From: Sodaliphilus pleomorphus
GTDB taxonomy: Bacteria > Bacteroidota > Bacteroidia > Bacteroidales > Muribaculaceae
DNA: 64,000 nucleotides
Reading direction: 5' to 3'
NCBI RefSeq assembly: GCF_009676955.1
Contig: NZ_CP045696.1
Span: 1,114,501-1,178,500 of the forward strand
Shown here: in pieces, positions 15,855-27,188 of the stretch
Position numbering within the stretch: position 1 is the stretch's first letter
Layout of the letters: the number at the start of each line of letters is the position of its first letter
Position numbers and translations under genes: made by a program
The notes under the pieces: model-generated
What the model saw: the letters and a program-made list of their open reading frames with translations, nothing else
Databases searched by the model: none
What the model was told of the DNA's origin: nothing

Positions 15855-15948
15855 ATTCAGAGTAATGAACTGTTCTTCGATACCGGATTACACTCATACT
15901 TTGGACTTAGTGGTGGCACTCGGAGGGATACCGAGTGCCTTTTCTTTC
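15855..15948 (+). ncRNA. rteR: Candidate small RNA RteR
   Basis: A TAACTTTG promoter and a strong intrinsic terminator (GGCACTCGG, 15915-15923, pairs with CCGAGTGCC, 15931-15939, then TTTTCTTTCT) bracket about 90 nt with no ORF. From memory, CTnDOT RteR is a sRNA of about 90 nt from just downstream of exc that reduces tra operon mRNA; size and place agree. Ends are estimates. Confidence 0.65.
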
Positions 15949-16003
15949 TCCTTTCAGACAATTATCCCGGTCATGATTTACCAATCCACTAAACTCCAAA
16001 GTA

Positions 16004-16456
16004 ATGAACAACAAGAAGAAAAACGAAGGACAGACCGACTTTTCCTATTACGGTCTGTACCTGCTGGAATATCTCCGGACAAACAGGTTTGAACAGGCAA
16101 CCGACGAAACCTTCATCCGTGAACGCGCCGACCGTGCTACCGGAACGTATGAACGGGCGAGGCTTGAAGGCTATCCCGCCGATGGTGCACAAGAACTGGC
16201 GATGAATATATTGCTGGAGGGGCTTCGCTACTCCAAGTACGCCATCCTGCGCGAAGTCGTGGAGAACGAGTTTTCCGACGACGTGCCGGAAGCGAAGCGT
16301 GAATCCTTTACCCGAAAACTGCTGCCGCTTGTCGGAAACGTATTCTCCATTTATGACCTCTCGGACGACAATTTCGCCCTGTCGCCCGATTATGACCTGC
16401 TCTACACGGAGCTGACAGGGGCAGCTGTCCTCTACATAGAGGAGTATGGCGTTTAA
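16004..16456 (+). CDS. DUF1896 family protein
   Basis: 150 residues, acidic. Helical start ([20 protein letters not shown]), then the block [28 protein letters not shown] characteristic of DUF1896. It overlaps the start of the large methylase-helicase by 11 bp, and this pair recurs in Bacteroidota ICEs, so a functional link is likely. No enzymatic motif. The ACTAAACTCCAAAGTA motif abuts the start codon. Confidence 0.78.
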   Translation: MNNKKKNEGQTDFSYYGLYLLEYLRTNRFEQATDETFIRERADRATGTYERARLEGYPADGAQELAMNILLEGLRYSKYAILREVVENEFSDDVPEAKRESFTRKLLPLVGNVFSIYDLSDDNFALSPDYDLLYTELTGAAVLYIEEYGV

Positions 16457-19400
16457 CCGCAAACAGAAACTGCGGGACAATATCGAGGCGATACGGACGG
16501 CATTCACCCTTGAAAGGGAACAGAGAGCGGCGACAGCCGAAGAACGGGCAATACTACGGAAGTATTGCGGTTTCGGCGGTCTGAAATGTATCCTCAACCC
16601 TGCAAAGGAACTGACGGATGCCGTCCGGTGGGCGAAATCCGACCTCGAACTGTTCGCCCCGACGGTGGAGTTGCACAGGCTTATCCGTGAGAACAGCAAG
16701 GACGAAACAGAGTACAAGCGGTTTGTGGATTCGCTGAAAGCGTCCGTGCTGACCGCTTTCTACACCCCCAAAGAGATAACCGACACCATCGCGGACGTGC
16801 TGGCAGATTACAGCATCCGCCCCGCCCGTATGCTCGAACCGTCGGCGGGTGTTGGCGTGTTCGTGGATTCCATGCTGCGGCACAACCCCAATGCGGATGT
16901 GATGGCTTTCGAGAAGGATCTGCTCACGGGTACAATCCTGAGGCATCTCTATCCCGGCAAGAAAACGCGCACCTGCGGTTTTGAGAAAATCGAAAGACCG
17001 TTCAACAATTATTTCGACTTGGCGGTGTCCAACATTCCGTTCGGAGACATAACCGTGTTCGACCCTGAGTTTCAGCGGAGCGACTCATTCGGCAGACGCT
17101 CCGCCCAGAAAGCCATCCACAACTATTTCTTTCTCAAAGGACTGGATGCCGTGCGTGACGGCGGTATCGTGGCGTTCATCACCTCGCAAGGGGTATTGAA
17201 CAGCACCAAGACCTCCGTGCGTAACGAGCTGTTCAGTAAGGCTGATCTGGTATCCGCGATACGCCTGCCCAACAACCTGTTCACGGACAACGCGGGGACA
17301 GAAGTGGGCAGTGACCTGATTGTCCTGCAAAAGAACCTCAGCAAGAAGGAAATGTCGCAGGACGAGCGGCTGATGACCGTAATACAGACGGACACGAAAA
17401 CCGACCTGACCGACAACGCCTATTTCATCCACCACCCGGAACGCATCGTGCATACGACGTCGAAACTTGACACCGACCCATACGGGAAGCCCGCTATGGT
17501 CTATCTGCACGAGGGCAAGGCAGCAGGCATCGCCGGGGATTTGCACCGTATGCTCGACGAGGATTTCCATTACAGGCTCGCCATGCGTCTGTATTCGGGT
17601 TCAATCCGGCAGTCGGGAACGGAAGAAAAAGTTACCGTTCAAAAGGAGGTGGAGCGTACTGCCATAAAGATGGAAACAACATCTTCGATGCAGGCGGTGG
17701 AAACTCCGACGGAGAAACCGCAACCCACAGAGGAAAAGCCGGAGATAGAGCCACGTCCGAAATATTTTGACGGTGTGCAGCTATCCTTGCTCGACCTCTG
17801 GGGGATGACGGAAGAAGTCAGCCAACAACCGAAAACCGCCAAAAAGAAAAAGGAGGCGAAAAAGGAAAGCCCGGCAAGGCGCGTTCTACCCAAGCCACAG
17901 GTGCATGTCACACAAAATGTTACGGCTGTGCCGACGGCTACCACCCCTAAGACTGTAACAGAGAACAAGGAGGCTAAAACGGAGAACACCGCCAAGCCTG
18001 CCGACCCGGACGACATCTATGCCACGTTGGACTGGGATACCAATCCTCCCATCAACGGCTTCTATGAAATGATGATGGGTTTGACACCGGAACGCAGGAA
18101 AGAACTTCGGGAGCTGGCGAGACAGCATAACGAGAAACAAGCGGCGGCGGAAAAGACGGAAGTGAAAGCTATGTCGGAAACGCCCCGTGAGCAACCTCGA
18201 CAGGAGGAAACACAGCCGGAGGCAGTCGCAGCACCTGCCGTTACAGATACCCCATCGGAAGCGGTGGCAACCTCCCTTTTCCCCGACATCGAAGCGGAAA
18301 AGCCGAAGGAGGAAATCGTGGACCTTTCTCCGCGTGCCTACCACCGCACGCCGGAGATGCACCTGCGCGAAGGGTCGCTGGTGGCTGACCGGGGGCGTCA
18401 TAACATCGGCTACCTGAAAGACATCACGCCATACGGGGCGACATTCCAGCCGCTCAACCTGAAAGGATACCAGAAGGAAAAGGCGTTGTTGTATGTGTCA
18501 CTGCGTGACGCCTACGAGCGTCTGTATCGTTATGAATCGCTCCGGCGCGAGGCAAATGTTCCGTGGCGAGAGCATCTGAATACCTGTTACGATGAGTTTG
18601 TCATGCGCTACGGCAACCTCAACGCCAAGCAGAACGTGAAGTTAGTGATGATGGATGCGGGCGGGCGCGACATCCTTTCGCTGGAACGGGTGGAGAACGG
18701 AAAGTTCGTCAAGGCGGACATCTTCGAGCATCCTGTTTCCTTCGCGGTGGAGAGCCATGCCAACGTAGGCACACCCGAAGAAGCCCTGTCCGCGTCGCTC
18801 AACAAGTTCGGCACTGTCGATATTGACTATATGAGAACGATAACCGACAGCACGGCGGAGGAATTGCTCACAGCCCTGCAAGGGCGCATCTATTATAATC
18901 CGCTCGTGACCGGTTACGAGATCAAAGACCGCTTCATTGCCGGGAACGTGATAGAGAAGGCGGAACGCATAGAGGCTTGGATGGGCGACAATCCCGAAAA
19001 TGAGCGTATGCCGGAGGTGAAGCAGGCGTTGGAAGCTCTGAAAGAAGCCGAACCGCCGCGCATCGCCTTCGAGGATCTGGACTTCAATTTCGGGGAACGA
19101 TGGATTCCGACGGGTGTCTATGCCGCCTACATGAGCCGGCTGTTCGACACGGAGGTGAAAATCGCCTATTCCGCAAGCATGGACGAGTTTTCGGTGGCGT
19201 GCGGCTACCGCACCATGAAAATCACGGACGAGTTTCTGGTGAAGGGGTATTACCGGAACTATGACGGTATGCACCTCCTGAAACACGCCCTGCACAACAC
19301 CTGCCCTGACATGATGAAGTCCATCGGCAAGGACGAGCATGGCAACGACATCAAGGTGCGCGACAGCGAGGGAATACAGCTCGCCAACGCCAAGATTGAC

Positions 19401-22286
19401 GAGATACGAAACGGTTTTTCCGAATGGCTGGAAGAGCAGTCGCCGCAGTTCAAGGAGCGGCTTGTGACGATGTATAACCGCAAGTTCAACTGTTTCGTGC
19501 GCCCGAAGTATGACGGCTCGCACCAGACTTTTCCCGACCTCAACCTGAAAGGGCTGGCAAGCCGGGGTATCAAGAGCGTCTATCCCTCACAGATGGATTG
19601 CGTCTGGATGTTGAAACAGAACGGCGGCGGAATTTGCGACCACGAGGTGGGAACCGGTAAGACGCTGATAATGTGCATCGCCGCGCATGAGATGAAGCGT
19701 CTGAATTTGGCACACAAGCCGATGATTATCGGGCTGAAAGCCAACGTTGCGGAGATTGCAGCCACCTATCAGGCGGCATATCCCAACGCACGTATTCTGT
19801 ACGCTTCGGAGAAGGACTTTTCGACCGCCAACCGTGTGCGCTTCTTCAATAATATAAAGAACAACGACTACGATTGCGTCATCATGTCGCACGACCAGTT
19901 CGGCAAGATACCGCAGTCGCCGGAGTTGCAGCAGCGCATCCTGCAAGCGGAGCTTGACACGGTGGAGGAAAACCTCGAAGTGCTACGGCAGCAGGGAAAG
20001 AACGTGTCGCGGGCGATGCTGAAAGGATTGGAGAAGCGCAAGCACAACCTTGAAGCGAAGCTGGAGAAGGTGGAACACGCCATAAAGTCACGCACGGACG
20101 ACGTGGTGGATTTCAAGCAGATGGGCATCGACCACATCTTCATAGATGAGAGCCACCAGTTCAAAAATCTGACGTTCAACACGCGCCATGACCGTGTGGC
20201 GGGACTGGGCAACAGCGAGGGAAGCCAGAAGGCACTGAACATGCTCTTTGCCATACGCACCATACAGGAGCGCACGGGCAGAGACTTGGGAGCGACCTTC
20301 CTTTCGGGTACTACCATCAGCAACTCGCTGACGGAGTTGTATCTGCTGTTCAAGTATTTGCGTCCGAAGGAGCTGGAACGGCAGGACATCCGATGTTTCG
20401 ACGCTTGGGCGGCGATATTCGCCAAGAAGACGACGGATTTTGAATTTAACGTGACGAACAACGTGGTTCAAAAGGAGCGTTTCCGCTACTTCATCAAGGT
20501 GCCGGAACTTGCCGCCTTCTATAATGAAATCACGGACTACCGCACGGCAGAGGACGTGGGCGTAGATCGTCCCAACAAGAATGAGATACTGCACCACATA
20601 CCGCCCACGCCGGAGCAGGAGGACTTCATACAGAAGCTGATGCAGTTCGCCAAGACTGGCGATGCCACACTTCTGGGCAGGCTGCCGCTTTCGGAAACGG
20701 AGGAAAAGGCGAAGATGCTTATCGCCACCGACTACGCCCGCAAGATGGCACTCGACATGCGCATGATAGACCCGCATTATGAAGACCACCCCGATAACAA
20801 GGCGAGCCACTGTGCCAAGATGATCGCGGAGTATTACCAAAAATACGACGCGCAGAAAGGCACGCAGTTCGTTTTCTCGGACTTGGGGACATATCAGCCG
20901 GGCGACGGGTGGAACGTCTATTCGGAAATCAAGCGCAAGCTGACGGAGGACTACGGCATACCGCCAAGCGAGGTGCGCTTCATTCAGGAGTGCAAGACCG
21001 ACAAGGCTCGGAAGGCGGTGATAGACGCCATGAATGCCGGAACGGTGCGTGTTCTGTTCGGCTCCACCTCCATGCTCGGAACGGGTGTGAACGCACAGAA
21101 AAGGTGTGTGGCAATTCATCATCTCGATACGCCGTGGCGACCGTCCGACCTGCAACAGCGTGACGGACGCGGAGTTAGAGCCGGAAACGAAATTGCCAAG
21201 CATTTCGCCGGGAACAACGTGGACGTAATCATCTACGCGGTGGAGAAGTCACTGGACAGCTACAAGTTCAACCTCCTGCACTGCAAGCAGACTTTCATCA
21301 GCCAGCTCAAAAGCGGTGCTATGGGGGCGCGTACCATCGACGAGGGGGCAGTGGACGAGAAATCGGGCATGAACTTTTCGGAATATATGGCGTTGCTATC
21401 CGGCAACACCGACCTGCTGGACAAGGCGAAACTTGAAAAGCGCATCGCCTCGCTCGAAGGGGAACGCAAGTCGTTTAACAAGGGCAAGCGTGATTCGGAG
21501 TTCAAGTTAGAGTCGAAGACGGGCGAGTTGCGTAACAACACGGCTTTCATAGATGCCATGACGGAGGACTGGAACCGCTTCCTTTCGGTGGCGCAGACCG
21601 ACAGGGAGGGCAACCGCCTTAATATAATAAAGGTGGACGGTGTGGATTCCGCCGATGAGAAGGTTATCGGAAAGCGTTTGCAGGAGATAGCGAAAAACGC
21701 CACTACGGGCGGGCTTTACACACAGGTCGGAGAACTGTACGGTTTTCCGATAAAGGTGGTGAGCGAGAGGATACTCAAAGAGGGATTGGAGTTTACCGAC
21801 AACCGCTTCGTGGTAGAGGGGAACTACAAGTACACCTATAACAACGGACATCTGGCAATGGCTGATCCGATGGCTGCCGCCCGAAACTTCCTGAACGCGA
21901 TGGAGAGGATACCCTCCATTATCGACCAGTACAAGGCGAAGAACGAGGTGCTGGAGAGGGAGATACCGCAGTTGCAGGAGATAGCGGGCAAGGTGTGGAA
22001 GAAGGAGGACGAGCTGAAGCAGCTGAAATCCGAACTTGCCGCCCTTGACCGAAAAATACAGCTGGAACTTGCGCCGCCCACGCCCGAAGTCGCCGAAAAG
22101 GAGAAAGAAGGGCAACAGGTCAAGCCGGAAGCGGAAGATGTGAGGAACAGGCAGGCGCAATATCCCGAAAATGCACCGCCGCAGATACGCAGTCCGGCGG
22201 ATAGTATCGTTGCCAACCATGTCATAATCGGGCGTCCGGGACTGTATGCCAAGGAGGAAACCCGGTTCAAAGGATTGAAAATATAA
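16446..22286 (+). CDS. Giant N6-adenine methylase-SNF2 helicase fusion
   Basis: 1946 residues. The N-terminal third has a Rossmann methyltransferase: [15 protein letters not shown] (about 130-145) and AVSNIPFGD (about 193-201), an NPPF-like catalytic motif with the first Pro replaced by Ile. A Pro/Glu/Lys-rich linker follows (about 390-620). The C-terminal half is a SNF2-type helicase: GTGKTLIM near 1069, IFIDESHQF near 1232, and motif [14 protein letters not shown] near 1568, then a coiled-coil tail. Homologues are standard on CTnDOT-like ICEs and resemble anti-restriction or DarB-like proteins of phages. Whether it methylates DNA is unknown. Confidence 0.85.
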   Translation: MAFNRKQKLRDNIEAIRTAFTLEREQRAATAEERAILRKYCGFGGLKCILNPAKELTDAVRWAKSDLELFAPTVELHRLIRENSKDETEYKRFVDSLKASVLTAFYTPKEITDTIADVLADYSIRPARMLEPSAGVGVFVDSMLRHNPNADVMAFEKDLLTGTILRHLYPGKKTRTCGFEKIERPFNNYFDLAVSNIPFGDITVFDPEFQRSDSFGRRSAQKAIHNYFFLKGLDAVRDGGIVAFITSQGVLNSTKTSVRNELFSKADLVSAIRLPNNLFTDNAGTEVGSDLIVLQKNLSKKEMSQDERLMTVIQTDTKTDLTDNAYFIHHPERIVHTTSKLDTDPYGKPAMVYLHEGKAAGIAGDLHRMLDEDFHYRLAMRLYSGSIRQSGTEEKVTVQKEVERTAIKMETTSSMQAVETPTEKPQPTEEKPEIEPRPKYFDGVQLSLLDLWGMTEEVSQQPKTAKKKKEAKKESPARRVLPKPQVHVTQNVTAVPTATTPKTVTENKEAKTENTAKPADPDDIYATLDWDTNPPINGFYEMMMGLTPERRKELRELARQHNEKQAAAEKTEVKAMSETPREQPRQEETQPEAVAAPAVTDTPSEAVATSLFPDIEAEKPKEEIVDLSPRAYHRTPEMHLREGSLVADRGRHNIGYLKDITPYGATFQPLNLKGYQKEKALLYVSLRDAYERLYRYESLRREANVPWREHLNTCYDEFVMRYGNLNAKQNVKLVMMDAGGRDILSLERVENGKFVKADIFEHPVSFAVESHANVGTPEEALSASLNKFGTVDIDYMRTITDSTAEELLTALQGRIYYNPLVTGYEIKDRFIAGNVIEKAERIEAWMGDNPENERMPEVKQALEALKEAEPPRIAFEDLDFNFGERWIPTGVYAAYMSRLFDTEVKIAYSASMDEFSVACGYRTMKITDEFLVKGYYRNYDGMHLLKHALHNTCPDMMKSIGKDEHGNDIKVRDSEGIQLANAKIDEIRNGFSEWLEEQSPQFKERLVTMYNRKFNCFVRPKYDGSHQTFPDLNLKGLASRGIKSVYPSQMDCVWMLKQNGGGICDHEVGTGKTLIMCIAAHEMKRLNLAHKPMIIGLKANVAEIAATYQAAYPNARILYASEKDFSTANRVRFFNNIKNNDYDCVIMSHDQFGKIPQSPELQQRILQAELDTVEENLEVLRQQGKNVSRAMLKGLEKRKHNLEAKLEKVEHAIKSRTDDVVDFKQMGIDHIFIDESHQFKNLTFNTRHDRVAGLGNSEGSQKALNMLFAIRTIQERTGRDLGATFLSGTTISNSLTELYLLFKYLRPKELERQDIRCFDAWAAIFAKKTTDFEFNVTNNVVQKERFRYFIKVPELAAFYNEITDYRTAEDVGVDRPNKNEILHHIPPTPEQEDFIQKLMQFAKTGDATLLGRLPLSETEEKAKMLIATDYARKMALDMRMIDPHYEDHPDNKASHCAKMIAEYYQKYDAQKGTQFVFSDLGTYQPGDGWNVYSEIKRKLTEDYGIPPSEVRFIQECKTDKARKAVIDAMNAGTVRVLFGSTSMLGTGVNAQKRCVAIHHLDTPWRPSDLQQRDGRGVRAGNEIAKHFAGNNVDVIIYAVEKSLDSYKFNLLHCKQTFISQLKSGAMGARTIDEGAVDEKSGMNFSEYMALLSGNTDLLDKAKLEKRIASLEGERKSFNKGKRDSEFKLESKTGELRNNTAFIDAMTEDWNRFLSVAQTDREGNRLNIIKVDGVDSADEKVIGKRLQEIAKNATTGGLYTQVGELYGFPIKVVSERILKEGLEFTDNRFVVEGNYKYTYNNGHLAMADPMAAARNFLNAMERIPSIIDQYKAKNEVLEREIPQLQEIAGKVWKKEDELKQLKSELAALDRKIQLELAPPTPEVAEKEKEGQQVKPEAEDVRNRQAQYPENAPPQIRSPADSIVANHVIIGRPGLYAKEETRFKGLKI

Positions 22287-22309
22287 CCTTAGGAATTTTA
22301 TCTGAAGTA

Positions 22310-22412
22310 TTAATAAGGGCTATCCCAAAAGGTCTAAAAGTAAATTTTATCCTTTCTGCAAGTATCTGTAGGATGGCAACTGCATTTTTTTCTTTTTGGG
22401 CAGCCCTTATTA
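22310..22412. repeat. 103-bp element with about 20-bp terminal inverted repeats
   Basis: TTAATAAGGGCTATCCCAAA (left) and the complement of TTTTTGGGCAGCCCTTATTA (right) match with about two differences around a 60-nt non-coding centre. It could be a MITE or IS-end relic, or a terminator for the large upstream gene (a T-run lies inside the right half). Confidence 0.5.
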
Positions 22413-22775
22413 AAATTTATTCTTATTTTAGGTTATATACATTCATGTCCATTTATGTAAAAAATCCTGCTGACCTTGTTTATGTCTTGTCAGTCACCAT
22501 TTGCAAAACCATATTTGACCCTCAAAGAGGCTGAATTTGATAAGCAACTTGCTACATACTCATAATAAGGAGCTAAATAGAACACGAATGGGAAATACTC
22601 AAATGCCAAACTAAAGAAGATATTGGCCAAAATAAACGCTATACCGAGAGAGAAACTTGATTTTTCAACTTCCTAAAACAGTGTTGTTCAAACATTTCTA
22701 CTTATTTGTACTTACCAGTTGAACCTACGTTTCCCTAATAAAATGTCTATGGTAAAAAAAGTTAAAAAATCCTCC

Positions 22776-22783
22776 TACTTTTG
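22776..22783 (+). promoter_or_regulatory. tetQ-rteA-rteB operon -7 promoter element
   Basis: TACTTTTG fits TAnnTTTG and lies about 110 bp before the GTG start. The preceding 22413-22775 is AT-rich, and I see no gene or clear motif there. Confidence 0.65.
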
Positions 22784-22818
22784 TTAGATATATTTTTTTG
22801 TGTAATTTTGTAATCGTT

Positions 22819-22893
22819 ATGCGGCAGTAATAATATACATATTAATACGAGTTAGTAATCCTGTAGTTCTCATATGCTACGAGGAGGTATTAA
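22819..22893 (+). promoter_or_regulatory. tetQ translational attenuator leader
   Basis: A three-codon leader ORF ATG-CGG-CAG-TAA (22819-22830) is followed by an inverted repeat, TTAATAC (22842-22848) with GTATTAA (22887-22893), and an inner GTAG/CTAC pair, enclosing the Shine-Dalgarno GAGGAGG (22881-22887). The tetQ operon of CTnDOT is controlled by translational attenuation; this layout fits ribosome stalling by tetracycline opening the hairpin. Confidence 0.7.
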
Positions 22894-22896
22894 AAG

Positions 22897-24870
22897 GTGC
22901 GTTTCGACAATGCATCTATTGTAGTATATTATTGCTTAATCCAAATGAATATTATAAATTTAGGAATTCTTGCTCACATTGATGCAGGAAAAACTTCCGT
23001 AACCGAGAATCTGCTGTTTGCCAGTGGAGCAACGGAAAAGTGCGGCCGTGTGGATAATGGTGACACCATAACGGACTCTATGGATATAGAGAAACGTAGA
23101 GGAATTACTGTCCGGGCTTCTACGACATCTATTATCTGGAATGGAGTGAAATGCAATATCATTGACACTCCGGGACACATGGATTTTATTGCGGAAGTGG
23201 AGCGGACATTCAAAATGCTTGATGGAGCAGTCCTCATCTTATCCGCAAAGGAAGGCATACAAGCGCAGACAAAGTTGCTGTTCAGTACTTTACAAAAGCT
23301 GCAAATCCCGACAATTATATTTATCAATAAGATTGACCGTGCCGGTGTGAATTTGGAGCGTTTGTATATGGATATAAAAACAAATCTGTCGCAAGATGTC
23401 CTGTTTATGCAAACTGTTGTCGATGGATCGGTTTATCCGGTTTGCTCCCAAACATATATAAAGGAAGAATACAAAGAATTTGTATGCAACCATGACGACG
23501 ATATATTAGAACGATATTTGGCGGATAGCGAAATTTCACCGGCTGATTATTGGAATACGATAATCGCTCTTGTGGCAAAAGCCAAAGTCTATCCGGTGCT
23601 ACATGGATCAGCAATGTTCAATATCGGTATCAATGAGTTGTTGGACGCCATTTCTTCTTTTATACTTCCTCCGGCATCAGTCTCAAACAGACTTTCAGCT
23701 TATCTCTATAAGATAGAGCATGACCCCAAAGGGCATAAAAGAAGTTTTCTTAAAATAATTGACGGAAGTCTGAGACTTCGAGACGTTGTAAGAATCAACG
23801 ATTCGGAAAAATTCATCAAGATTAAAAATCTAAAGACTATTTATCAGGGCAGAGAGATAAATGTTGATGAAGTGGGTGCCAATGATATCGCGATTGTAGA
23901 AGATATAGAAGATTTTCGAATCGGAGATTATTTAGGTGCTAAACCTTGTTTGATTCAAGGATTATCTCATCAGCATCCCGCTCTCAAATCCTCCGTCCGG
24001 CCAAATAAGCCCGAAGAGAGAAGCAAGGTGATATCCGCTCTGAATACATTGTGGATTGAAGACCCGTCTTTGTCCTTTTCCATAAACTCATATAGTGATG
24101 AATTGGAAATCTCGTTATATGGTTTGACCCAAAAGGAAATCATACAGACATTGCTGGAAGAACGATTTTCCGTAAAGGTCCATTTTGATGAGATCAAGAC
24201 TATCTACAAAGAACGACCTATAAAAAAGGTCAATAAGATTATTCAGATCGAAGTACCACCCAACCCTTACTGGGCCACAATAGGGCTGACTCTTGAACCC
24301 TTACCGTTAGGGGCAGGGTTGCAAATCGAAAGTGACATCTCCTATGGTTATCTGAACCATTCTTTTCAAAATGCCGTTTTTGAAGGGATTCGTATGTCTT
24401 GCCAATCTGGTTTACATGGATGGGAAGTGACAGATCTGAAAGTAACTTTTACTCAAGCCGAGTATTATAGCCCGGTAAGTACACCTGCTGATTTCAGACA
24501 GCTGACCCCTTATGTCTTCAGGCTGGCCTTGCAACAGTCAGGTGTGGACATTCTCGAACCGATGCTCTATTTTGAGTTGCAGATACCCCAAGCGGCAAGT
24601 TCCAAAGCTATTACAGATTTGCAAAAAATGATGTCTGAGATTGAAGACATCAGTTGCAATAATGAGTGGTGTCATATTAAAGGGAAAGTTCCATTAAATA
24701 CAAGTAAAGACTATGCATCAGAAGTAAGTTCATACACTAAGGGCTTAGGCATTTTTATGGTTAAGCCATGCGGGTATCAAATAACAAAAGGCGGTTATTC
24801 TGATAATATCCGCATGAACGAAAAAGATAAACTTTTATTCATGTTCCAAAAATCAATGTCATCAAAATAA
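22897..24870 (+). CDS. tetQ: Tetracycline resistance ribosomal protection protein Tet(Q)
   Basis: 657 residues from GTG at 22897; starting at the ATG at 22945 gives the commonly annotated 641. The GTG start is favoured because GAGGAGG lies nine bases upstream inside the attenuator. An EF-G-like GTPase: G1 [10 protein letters not shown]3 DTPGHMDF, G4 NKID, then EF-G domains II-V. It removes tetracycline from the ribosome in a GTP-dependent way. First gene of tetQ-rteA-rteB; its stop overlaps the rteA start (ATAATGG). Confidence 0.96.
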   Translation: MRFDNASIVVYYCLIQMNIINLGILAHIDAGKTSVTENLLFASGATEKCGRVDNGDTITDSMDIEKRRGITVRASTTSIIWNGVKCNIIDTPGHMDFIAEVERTFKMLDGAVLILSAKEGIQAQTKLLFSTLQKLQIPTIIFINKIDRAGVNLERLYMDIKTNLSQDVLFMQTVVDGSVYPVCSQTYIKEEYKEFVCNHDDDILERYLADSEISPADYWNTIIALVAKAKVYPVLHGSAMFNIGINELLDAISSFILPPASVSNRLSAYLYKIEHDPKGHKRSFLKIIDGSLRLRDVVRINDSEKFIKIKNLKTIYQGREINVDEVGANDIAIVEDIEDFRIGDYLGAKPCLIQGLSHQHPALKSSVRPNKPEERSKVISALNTLWIEDPSLSFSINSYSDELEISLYGLTQKEIIQTLLEERFSVKVHFDEIKTIYKERPIKKVNKIIQIEVPPNPYWATIGLTLEPLPLGAGLQIESDISYGYLNHSFQNAVFEGIRMSCQSGLHGWEVTDLKVTFTQAEYYSPVSTPADFRQLTPYVFRLALQQSGVDILEPMLYFELQIPQAASSKAITDLQKMMSEIEDISCNNEWCHIKGKVPLNTSKDYASEVSSYTKGLGIFMVKPCGYQITKGGYSDNIRMNEKDKLLFMFQKSMSSK

Positions 24871-27188
24871 TGGAGCGGTCAGGAAATTTCTATAAGGCAA
24901 TACAGTTGGGATATATACTTATCTCCATTCTTATCGGATGTATGGCATATAATAGCCTCTATGAATGGCAGGAGATAGAAGCATTAGAACTTGGCAATAA
25001 AAAAATAGACGAGCTCCGAAAAGAAATAAACAATATCAATATTCAAATGATAAAATTTTCTCTATTGGGTGAAACAATACTGGAATGGAACGATAAAGAT
25101 ATCGAGCATTACCATGCACGGCGTATGGCAATGGACAGTATGCTTTGCCGTTTCAAGGCCACCTATCCAGCAGAGCGCATCGATAGTGTGCGCAGTCTTT
25201 TAGAGGATAAGGAACGACAGATGTTCCAGATAGTCCGGTTAATGGATGAACAACAATCTATTAACAAGAAGATAGCCAATCAAATTCCGGTTATTGTGCA
25301 GAAAAGTGTGCAGGAACAGTCCAAAAAGCCAAAACGAAAAGGTTTCTTGAGCATCTTCGGCAAAAAAGAGGGAACGAAGCCAACGACAACAACGACTACG
25401 CTCCGTTCATCCAATAGAAACATGGTCAACGAACAGAATGCGCAGAGCCGTCGATTGTCAGAACAAGCCGATAGTCTTGCTGCCCGTAATGCAGAACTTA
25501 ACAGACAACTGCAAGGATTGATTTGCCAAATCGAAAAGAAGGTGCAATCTGATTTACAAAATAGAGAAAGCGAGATAACAGCCATGCGTAAAAAATCATT
25601 TATGCAGATAGGCGGCTTGATGGGATTTGTTCTTTTGCTGTTGGTCATTTCCTATATCATCATACACCGTGATGCAAAGAACATTAAACGATACAAACGC
25701 AAGACAACGGATTTGATCGAGCAATTGGAACAGTCCGTGCAACAAAATGAGGTACTCATAACCTCCCGAAAGAAAGCGGTATATACTATTACCCATGAGT
25801 TGCGTACACCACTGACGGCAATAACCGGCTATACCGAACTTTTGCGGAAAGAATGCAATAGCGGTAATAATGGGCAATATATCCAAAATATACTGCAATC
25901 CTCCGACCGTATGCGGGATATGCTCAACACTTTGCTTGACTTCTTCCGCCTGGACAACGGCAAGGAACAGCCCCGTCTGTCACCCTGCCGGATTTCAGCA
26001 ATCACGCACACACTTGAAACGGAGTTCATGCCTGTTGCCGTGAACAAAGGGCTGTCCTTGTCCGTGAAGACTGGACACGATGCCATTGTATTGACCGACA
26101 AAGAGCGAATAATACAAATCGGGAATAACCTGCTGTCAAACGCTGTCAAGTTCACAGAAGAAGGCGGTGTTTCTTTGATTACTGAATATGATAATGGAGT
26201 TCTGACACTGGTCGTTGAAGATACAGGTACAGGCATGACAGAAGAGGAACAGAAACAAGCGTTCGGTGCGTTTGAACGTCTATCAAATGCCGCCGCAAAG
26301 GAGGGTTTCGGGCTTGGGCTTGCCATAATGCGTAATATTGTGTCGATGCTTGGCGGAACAATCCGTTTAGACAGCAAGAAAGGGAAAGGCAGTCGTTTCA
26401 CAGTTGAAATTTCTATGCAGGAAGCTGAAGAACAGCTTGGATATACAAGCAATACACCTGTTTATCATAACAATAAATTCCATGATGTTGTCGCCATTGA
26501 CAATGATGAGGTATTACTTCTGATGCTGAAAGAGATGTATTCCCAAGAAGGAATACACTGCGACACTTGCACCGATGCTGCGGCACTGATGGAAATGATA
26601 CGCCAGAAAGAATACAGCCTGTTGCTGACAGACTTGAATATGCCCGATATAAACGGTTTCGAATTGCTGGAACTGTTGCGTTCGTCCAACGTGGGCAATT
26701 CACCAACAATCCCGGTGGTTGTGGCAACCGCTTCGGGCAGTTGTAACAAAGGGGAACTATTGGCAAAAGGCTTTGCCGGATGCCTGTTCAAGCCGTTCTC
26801 CATATCGGAACTGATGGAGGTTTCCGACAGGTGTGCCATAAAAGCGACACCGGACGGGAAACCGGACTTTTCCGCCTTATTGTCCTATGGCAATGAAGCC
26901 GTCATGCTGGAAAAGTTGATAACTGAAACAGAAAAGGAAATGCAGGCGGTACGGAATGCAGCAAAAGAAAAAGACCTGCAAAAGCTGGATTCCCTGATCC
27001 ACCACCTGCGCAGTTCGTGGGAGGTGCTCCGTGCCGACCAACCGCTGAATGTACTTTACGGATTGCTTCGTGGCGATGCTCTCCCGGATGGTGAAGCGTT
27101 AAGCCATGCCGTGACTGCCGTGCTGGATAAGGGAGTGGAAATAATACGGTTGGCAGAAGAGGAAAGGAGAAAATACGAAGATGGATAA
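24870..27188 (+). CDS. rteA: Hybrid sensor histidine kinase RteA
   Basis: 772 residues. Two transmembrane helices (about 10-28 and 247-267) bracket a helical periplasmic sensor. A HisKA domain follows (ITHELRTPLTAITGY), then HATPase (NNLLSNAVKFTEEGG, DTGTGMTEEE, GFGLGLAIM), a receiver domain (LLTDLNMPDINGFELL) and an Hpt-like tail (IHHLRSSWEVL). It signals to RteB; the two are needed for tetracycline-stimulated transfer of CTnDOT. It is translationally coupled to tetQ and overlaps rteB by 8 bp. Confidence 0.93.
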   Translation: MERSGNFYKAIQLGYILISILIGCMAYNSLYEWQEIEALELGNKKIDELRKEINNINIQMIKFSLLGETILEWNDKDIEHYHARRMAMDSMLCRFKATYPAERIDSVRSLLEDKERQMFQIVRLMDEQQSINKKIANQIPVIVQKSVQEQSKKPKRKGFLSIFGKKEGTKPTTTTTTLRSSNRNMVNEQNAQSRRLSEQADSLAARNAELNRQLQGLICQIEKKVQSDLQNRESEITAMRKKSFMQIGGLMGFVLLLLVISYIIIHRDAKNIKRYKRKTTDLIEQLEQSVQQNEVLITSRKKAVYTITHELRTPLTAITGYTELLRKECNSGNNGQYIQNILQSSDRMRDMLNTLLDFFRLDNGKEQPRLSPCRISAITHTLETEFMPVAVNKGLSLSVKTGHDAIVLTDKERIIQIGNNLLSNAVKFTEEGGVSLITEYDNGVLTLVVEDTGTGMTEEEQKQAFGAFERLSNAAAKEGFGLGLAIMRNIVSMLGGTIRLDSKKGKGSRFTVEISMQEAEEQLGYTSNTPVYHNNKFHDVVAIDNDEVLLLMLKEMYSQEGIHCDTCTDAAALMEMIRQKEYSLLLTDLNMPDINGFELLELLRSSNVGNSPTIPVVVATASGSCNKGELLAKGFAGCLFKPFSISELMEVSDRCAIKATPDGKPDFSALLSYGNEAVMLEKLITETEKEMQAVRNAAKEKDLQKLDSLIHHLRSSWEVLRADQPLNVLYGLLRGDALPDGEALSHAVTAVLDKGVEIIRLAEEERRKYEDG

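Noticed and set aside
15865..16092. 75-codon ORF after exc
   Set aside because: Crosses the small RNA terminator and overlaps the DUF1896 gene in another frame.
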